Positions 40,688 through 43,934 of a DNA stretch of 43,934 bases are shown piece after piece. A program made the position numbers and the translations under genes. Position 1 is the first letter of the stretch. Every line of letters begins with the position of its first letter. The notes beneath the pieces were generated by a model, which saw only the letters and a list, made by a program, of their open reading frames with translations, did no database searches and was not told the origin of the DNA. Source of the DNA: an uncultured Acetatifactor sp. (GTDB lineage: Bacteria > Bacillota > Clostridia > Lachnospirales > Lachnospiraceae); the NCBI GenBank assembly GCA_910586515.1, contig CAJUGL010000028.1, positions 1 to 43,934 on the forward strand, written 5' to 3'.

Positions 40688-41485
40688 TTACATTGCCATT
40701 CCGCCGTCTACGCAGACCACCTGACCCGTGATATAATCCGCCCGCTTCCCTGCCAGAAAAGCCACCAGCCCGGCCACATCCTCCGCCTTTCCCATTCTGC
40801 CCATGGGTATGGAGGCGAGAGCTCCTTCTCTGGCCCTGTCGCTCAGTCCTTCCGTCATCTCCGTGTCGATAAATCCCGGCGCCACGGCATTGACACATAT
40901 TCCCCTGCCGGCCAGCTCTCTGGCCACGCTCTTCGTCAGGCCGATGAGGCCCGCCTTGGATGCCGAATAATTCGCCTGCCCGGCATTGCCCGCCACGCCG
41001 GAGACGGAAGTGATATTGATAATCTTGCCGCAGCGCTGCTTCAGAAAATATCTGGACAAATGACGTATGGTGTTGAACGCTCCCTTCAGATTCGTATCCA
41101 ATACCCTGTCATAGTCCTCCTCCCCCATGCGCACGATCAGATTGTCCCTGGTAATTCCCGCGTTATTAACCAAAATGTCCACATGGCCGTATTTCCGGAC
41201 AGCCTCCTCCGCCATTCTGCCGCAGGCTGCAAAATCGGACACGTCGCAGCAGACGGCTTCCGCCTGTCCGCCTTCCCGCTCAATTTCTTCCACGGTCTCC
41301 AGCGCCCGTTCTCTGGAACCATTGTAATTCACCAACACCAGCGCGCCCTGTCCGGCCAACGTCAGCGCGATGGCCCGGCCGATTCCCCGCCCGGCTCCGG
41401 TCACCAGCGCAACCTTACCTGCAAGCTCCCCCTGGGACTGCCCCCACTGAGGTTCTCTCTCCAACGACTCTTTCATTTCTGTCAT
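40688..41485 (-). CDS. fabG: 3-oxoacyl-ACP reductase FabG
   Basis: 265 residues, a short-chain dehydrogenase with TGAGRGIGRA for NADPH, NNAG, and the Ser-Tyr-Lys set in ITSVSGVAGNAGQANYSASKAG. It ends ITGQVVCVDGGMAM, a FabG signature. It reduces 3-oxoacyl-ACP. The N-terminus is about 20 residues longer than usual (MTEMKESLEREPQWGQSQGE before the beta strand). The ATG at 41476, 11 nt from GGAGG, may be the true start, as the ATG at 41485 is only 2 nt away. Confidence 0.96.
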   Translation of the reverse strand: MTEMKESLEREPQWGQSQGELAGKVALVTGAGRGIGRAIALTLAGQGALVLVNYNGSRERALETVEEIEREGGQAEAVCCDVSDFAACGRMAEEAVRKYGHVDILVNNAGITRDNLIVRMGEEDYDRVLDTNLKGAFNTIRHLSRYFLKQRCGKIINITSVSGVAGNAGQANYSASKAGLIGLTKSVARELAGRGICVNAVAPGFIDTEMTEGLSDRAREGALASIPMGRMGKAEDVAGLVAFLAGKRADYITGQVVCVDGGMAM

Positions 41486-41557
41486 ATCCTCCCTGCATTA
41501 ACGGTCCGGCGTTATTCCTTATCCGGTCCATCAAAATATTTCCGCTGCGGACAATAC

Positions 41558-42475
41558 CTAATTCACCATACCCAATTTTTCCAGATCTGCAATCGTTCCT
41601 ATGTTTATAGCCTTTGCCTCCCTGCTTATCTTCTTCAGAAAGCCTGTCAGCGTTTTGCCCGGTCCGATTTCGATAAAAGTGTCCACACCCTCCGCCAGCA
41701 TCAGCTCCACACTCTCGCGCCATCTCACGGTGGAGGATACCTGTCTGGCCAGAAGCGCCTTGACGGATGTGACTTCCGTCACAAAACACGCTCCCACATT
41801 GCACACATAGGGAATCTTCGGTTTACTGACCCTGACATCCTCCAGCTCCCCGGCCAGCCGTTCCCCTGCTCCCGCAAGCAGCGCGGAGTGGAAAGGCCCG
41901 CTTACGTTCAGGGGAATGCAGCGCTTTGCTCCTGCTTCCATAAGCGCGGCCGATGCCGCTTCCACCGCCTCCGCCTGACCGGTGATGACGATCTGTCCGG
42001 GACAATTGTCGTTGGCAATGGAGACAATCCCTTCCGTGGCCTGGCAGATCTCCCGGATACGCTCCGCGTCCAGCCCCAGCACCGCCGTCATTGCTCCTCC
42101 TGAGGGATAGGCCTCCTGCATATAAATTCCCCTGCAGCGGATCAAACGGAACAGTTCCGGCAGTTCCATGACTTCCGCAGCAGCCAGCGCCCCGTATTCT
42201 CCAAGGCTCAGTCCCGCGGTACAGTCCGCCTTAAGCCCCTTCTCCTCCAGCACCTTCAGAATCGCCACTTCTGTGGCCAGCATGGCGATCTGTGTATATT
42301 CCGTTATGTCCAGCCTGTCGTTTTCCGTAAAGCACAGCTGCGCCACATCAAGTCCGGAAGCCTCACCGGCCGTCTCATACACCTTCCTGGCCGTCTCGAA
42401 GGTGTCAAAGAAATCCTTCCCCATGCCGCAATACTGCGCGCCCTGTCCCGGAAAAATAAATGCCGTCTTACCCAT
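41558..42475 (-). CDS. fabD: Malonyl-CoA:ACP transacylase FabD
   Basis: 305 residues from 42475, MGKTAFIFPGQGAQYCGMGK. The nucleophile Ser90 is in AGLSLGEYGAL and His196 in VSGPFHSALL. It loads malonyl groups onto ACP. Its ATG lies inside the last codons of fabK (8-bp overlap, GGAGGTAGGA as SD), so the two are coupled; an upstream start at 42574 was rejected because it lies within fabK. Confidence 0.97.
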   Translation of the reverse strand: MGKTAFIFPGQGAQYCGMGKDFFDTFETARKVYETAGEASGLDVAQLCFTENDRLDITEYTQIAMLATEVAILKVLEEKGLKADCTAGLSLGEYGALAAAEVMELPELFRLIRCRGIYMQEAYPSGGAMTAVLGLDAERIREICQATEGIVSIANDNCPGQIVITGQAEAVEAASAALMEAGAKRCIPLNVSGPFHSALLAGAGERLAGELEDVRVSKPKIPYVCNVGACFVTEVTSVKALLARQVSSTVRWRESVELMLAEGVDTFIEIGPGKTLTGFLKKISREAKAINIGTIADLEKLGMVN

Positions 42476-43430
42476 TCCTACCTCCTGCCAACACTGTCTT
42501 AAGGCCTTCACCGGACAGTAAACTGCTGCCCAGCTCCACGATCTCCCTGATAATCCCGGCGCAGCTGTCCTCACTGTTCACCAGACCCGCAATCTGCCCT
42601 GCCATCAGGGTTCCGTTTACCGTATCTCCCTCTACCACGGCCTTCCGCAAAGCGCCCAATGTAAGCTGCTCCAGCTCCTGGAAGGAGGCTCCCGCCTTTT
42701 CCCGCTTCAGATACTCCCTGGTCATCTGGTTCCGCAGCTGCCTCACCGGATGCCCGTGGCTCATCCCCGTCACCTCGGAATCAATGTCCTTGGCACCGAT
42801 AATTTTCTTTTTGTAATTCTCATGGACAACGGACTCCCTGGCCGCCACAAAGCGAGTGCCCATCTGCACGGCCTCCGCGCCCAGCATAAAAGCTGCCGCC
42901 AGACCTCTGCCGTCCGCAATGCCGCCTGCCGCTATCACGGGAATCTTCACCGCATCCGCCACCTGCGGCACCAAAGCAAAGGTGGTGGTGGAACCGATAT
43001 GCCCGCCGGCTTCCGTTCCCTCTGCCACAACGGCATCCGCTCCTGCCCGTTCCATCATCCTGGCCATGGCCACGCTGGCCACAACGGGGATCACCCGAAT
43101 ACCCGCCTCTTTCCAGGAGGCCATGTACTTGCCGGGATTTCCCGCGCCTGTGGTCACTGCCTTAACGCCCTCTTCCGCCACCACCCGGGCAATCCCGTCC
43201 GCCTCCGGATTCATCAGCATGATATTCACGCCGAAAGGCTTATCCGTCATCTCCCTGCATTTCCGGATCTGCTCCCGGACAAACTCCGCCGGAGCTCCTC
43301 CTGCGCCGATGATGCCGAAACCTCCCGCTTCGGAGACAGCCGCCGCCAGCCGGCATTCCGCCACCCACGCCATGCCTCCCTGAATCACCGGATACGCTAT
43401 TTCCAACAGCCGTGTTACTCTTGTCTCCAT
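42468..43430 (-). CDS. fabK: Enoyl-ACP reductase II (FabK, FMN-dependent)
   Basis: 320 residues of the nitronate monooxygenase-like TIM-barrel family, with YPVIQGGMAWVAECRLAAAV at the start, GTEAGGHIGSTTTFALVPQV and VIAAGGIADGRGLAAAFMLG for FMN binding. Placement directly after acpP and before fabD marks it as FabK and not a 2-nitropropane dioxygenase. It reduces the enoyl-ACP double bond. FabK enzymes are insensitive to triclosan, a family property and not tested here. Confidence 0.95.
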   Translation of the reverse strand: METRVTRLLEIAYPVIQGGMAWVAECRLAAAVSEAGGFGIIGAGGAPAEFVREQIRKCREMTDKPFGVNIMLMNPEADGIARVVAEEGVKAVTTGAGNPGKYMASWKEAGIRVIPVVASVAMARMMERAGADAVVAEGTEAGGHIGSTTTFALVPQVADAVKIPVIAAGGIADGRGLAAAFMLGAEAVQMGTRFVAARESVVHENYKKKIIGAKDIDSEVTGMSHGHPVRQLRNQMTREYLKREKAGASFQELEQLTLGALRKAVVEGDTVNGTLMAGQIAGLVNSEDSCAGIIREIVELGSSLLSGEGLKTVLAGGRNG

Positions 43431-43465
43431 GCCGCACCTCTTCCTGTCAGCCCGGTAAACAGGCC

Positions 43466-43699
43466 TTACATTTCCACGCCTTTTGCCGTCAGATACTCTA
43501 TCACGTCCCCGACAGTCAGCAGCTTCTCCAGATCCTCGGAGGGAATCTCCACGTCAAATTCATCTTCCAGCGCCATCACAAGCTCAAATAAATCCAGGGA
43601 ATCCGCTTCCAGATCCTCCTTGAAACTCGTCGCCTCGGTAATCTGCGTGCCCTCTGCATTCAGCTTTTCCTCAATAACTGCCTTTAACTTCTCAAACAT
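43466..43699 (-). CDS. acpP: Acyl carrier protein
   Basis: 77 residues with the DSLDLFELVMALEDEF helix; Ser34 is the site for 4'-phosphopantetheine. It carries the growing acyl chain for all enzymes of the cluster. It is the first gene of the fab transcript, with AAAGGAG about 9 nt upstream, a leader of about 113 nt and three FabT-type operators in that leader. Confidence 0.97.
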   Translation of the reverse strand: MFEKLKAVIEEKLNAEGTQITEATSFKEDLEADSLDLFELVMALEDEFDVEIPSEDLEKLLTVGDVIEYLTAKGVEM

Positions 43700-43765
43700 T
43701 TCCGATTTCTCCTTTTCCTGGTTTTTTTGTTTTTACATTGTGGTTTTCAATGCCATGTAATATCG

Positions 43766-43810
43766 TTTGAATGTCAAGTTGTTTGATCTTCAAATTATTT
43801 GATATTCAAA
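43766..43810 (-). promoter_or_regulatory. Three FabT-type operators before acpP
   Basis: Palindromes of the form TTTGA-N3-TCAAA at 43766-43778 (one mismatch), 43782-43794 and 43798-43810 (both perfect). Their starts are exactly 16 bp apart. The core equals that of the streptococcal FabT site. They cover the first roughly 45 nt of the predicted transcript, so a bound repressor would block early elongation. Confidence 0.8.
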
Positions 43811-43818
43811 CTTTTATG

Positions 43819-43847
43819 ATGATAACCCAGAGAAAACCAATTGTCAA
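43819..43847 (-). promoter_or_regulatory. Promoter of the fab cluster
   Basis: Perfect TTGACA (43847-43842), 17-nt spacer, TATCAT (43824-43819); predicted start near 43812. Confidence 0.85.
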
Positions 43848-43867
43848 GAGGAAACCTGGAAAAAAAC

Positions 43868-43899
43868 GTAACAGTTCAGGCAGGGCGCTGAACTGTTAC
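43868..43899. repeat. Dispersed 32-bp palindrome, copy 3 (perfect)
   Basis: Arms GTAACAGTTCAG and CTGAACTGTTAC around GCAGGGCG. It lies just upstream of the fab promoter, outside the transcript. Confidence 0.9.
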
Positions 43900-43911
43900 G
43901 AGAATGCACAC

Positions 43912-43934
43912 AAAACGCGAAAAGAATGCGTTTT
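43912..43934. terminator. Possible terminator at the window edge
   Basis: AAAACGC and GCGTTTT are inverted repeats around a 9-nt loop. It could end a gene beyond the right edge; the window stops too soon to judge. Confidence 0.35.

Noticed and set aside
39230..42103. Open frame of 957 codons on the plus strand
   Set aside because: It is antisense to fabF, fabG, fabD and fabZ, which are clear genes with catalytic residues. The product is His/Pro/Ser-rich without any family likeness, as expected of a shadow in GC-rich codon use.
43766..43810. FapR-type operator
   Set aside because: The FapR site has a TTAGTACC core, not seen here; TTTGA-N3-TCAAA fits FabT.
1..43934. CRISPR array, tRNA, rRNA or insertion sequence
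   Set aside because: No regular repeat-spacer pattern, tRNA-like cloverleaf, rRNA block or transposase was seen on either strand.

Overview
The window looks like a Clostridia chromosome, most likely Lachnospiraceae. The evidence is the S10-spc-alpha order with a KOW-domain gene between map and infA, FabK as the enoyl-ACP reductase, a fused AccD-AccA, an ecfA1-ecfA2-ecfT-truA-rplM-rpsI cluster and Gram-positive type Shine-Dalgarno sites. The genus cannot be fixed from sequence reading alone. There are no rRNA or tRNA genes and no CRISPR array.

Layout. (a) 1-2166: the end of what looks like an integrative conjugative element, with parB (cut by the window edge), parA and a repeat-rich 465-bp terminal region, lying directly against the 3' end of rpsI. 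(b) 2167-6816, minus strand: ecfA1-ecfA2-ecfT-truA-rplM-rpsI, covering vitamin ECF transport, tRNA pseudouridylation and L13/S9. (c) 7055-7990, plus strand: a membrane-anchored M15 peptidase. (d) 8053-26359, minus strand: about 18 kb of translation genes. These run from rpsJ through the S10 and spc clusters, secY, adk, map, a KOW protein and infA, then rpmJ-rpsM-rpsK-rpsD-rpoA-rplQ. Three TTGCAA-N17-TATAAT-like promoters divide it (before rpsJ, adk and rpmJ), and a 434-residue polytopic membrane protein sits between infA and rpmJ. (e) 26827-32061: a lipoprotein (minus), an RNA-methyltransferase-like gene (plus), an acyltransferase-3 gene (minus), and a short KdpD-like kinase with its KdpE-like regulator (plus). 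(f) 32058-33661, minus: an ECF sigma factor overlapping a probable anti-sigma membrane protein. (g) 33843-43699, minus: a type II fatty-acid synthesis cluster, acpP-fabK-fabD-fabG-fabF-fabZ-accDA-fabH, followed by a MarR/FabT-like regulator and a cardiolipin synthase.

How the parts work together. The fab cluster has one strong promoter before acpP. Just after its predicted start site lie three TTTGA-N3-TCAAA palindromes on an exact 16-bp repeat, matching FabT operators. The FabT-like gene lies at the far end of the same cluster, beside cardiolipin synthase, so membrane lipid supply and its repressor sit together. accB and accC are absent from the window. The translation cluster carries several structured leaders and intercistronic hairpins, notably a roughly 250-nt leader before rpsJ and a 377-nt leader before rpsM.

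The items most worth a second look are the membrane gene embedded between infA and rpmJ, the ICE-rpsI junction with its repeats and double-terminator parA leader, a dispersed 32-bp perfect-palindrome family, and the triple FabT-type operator.
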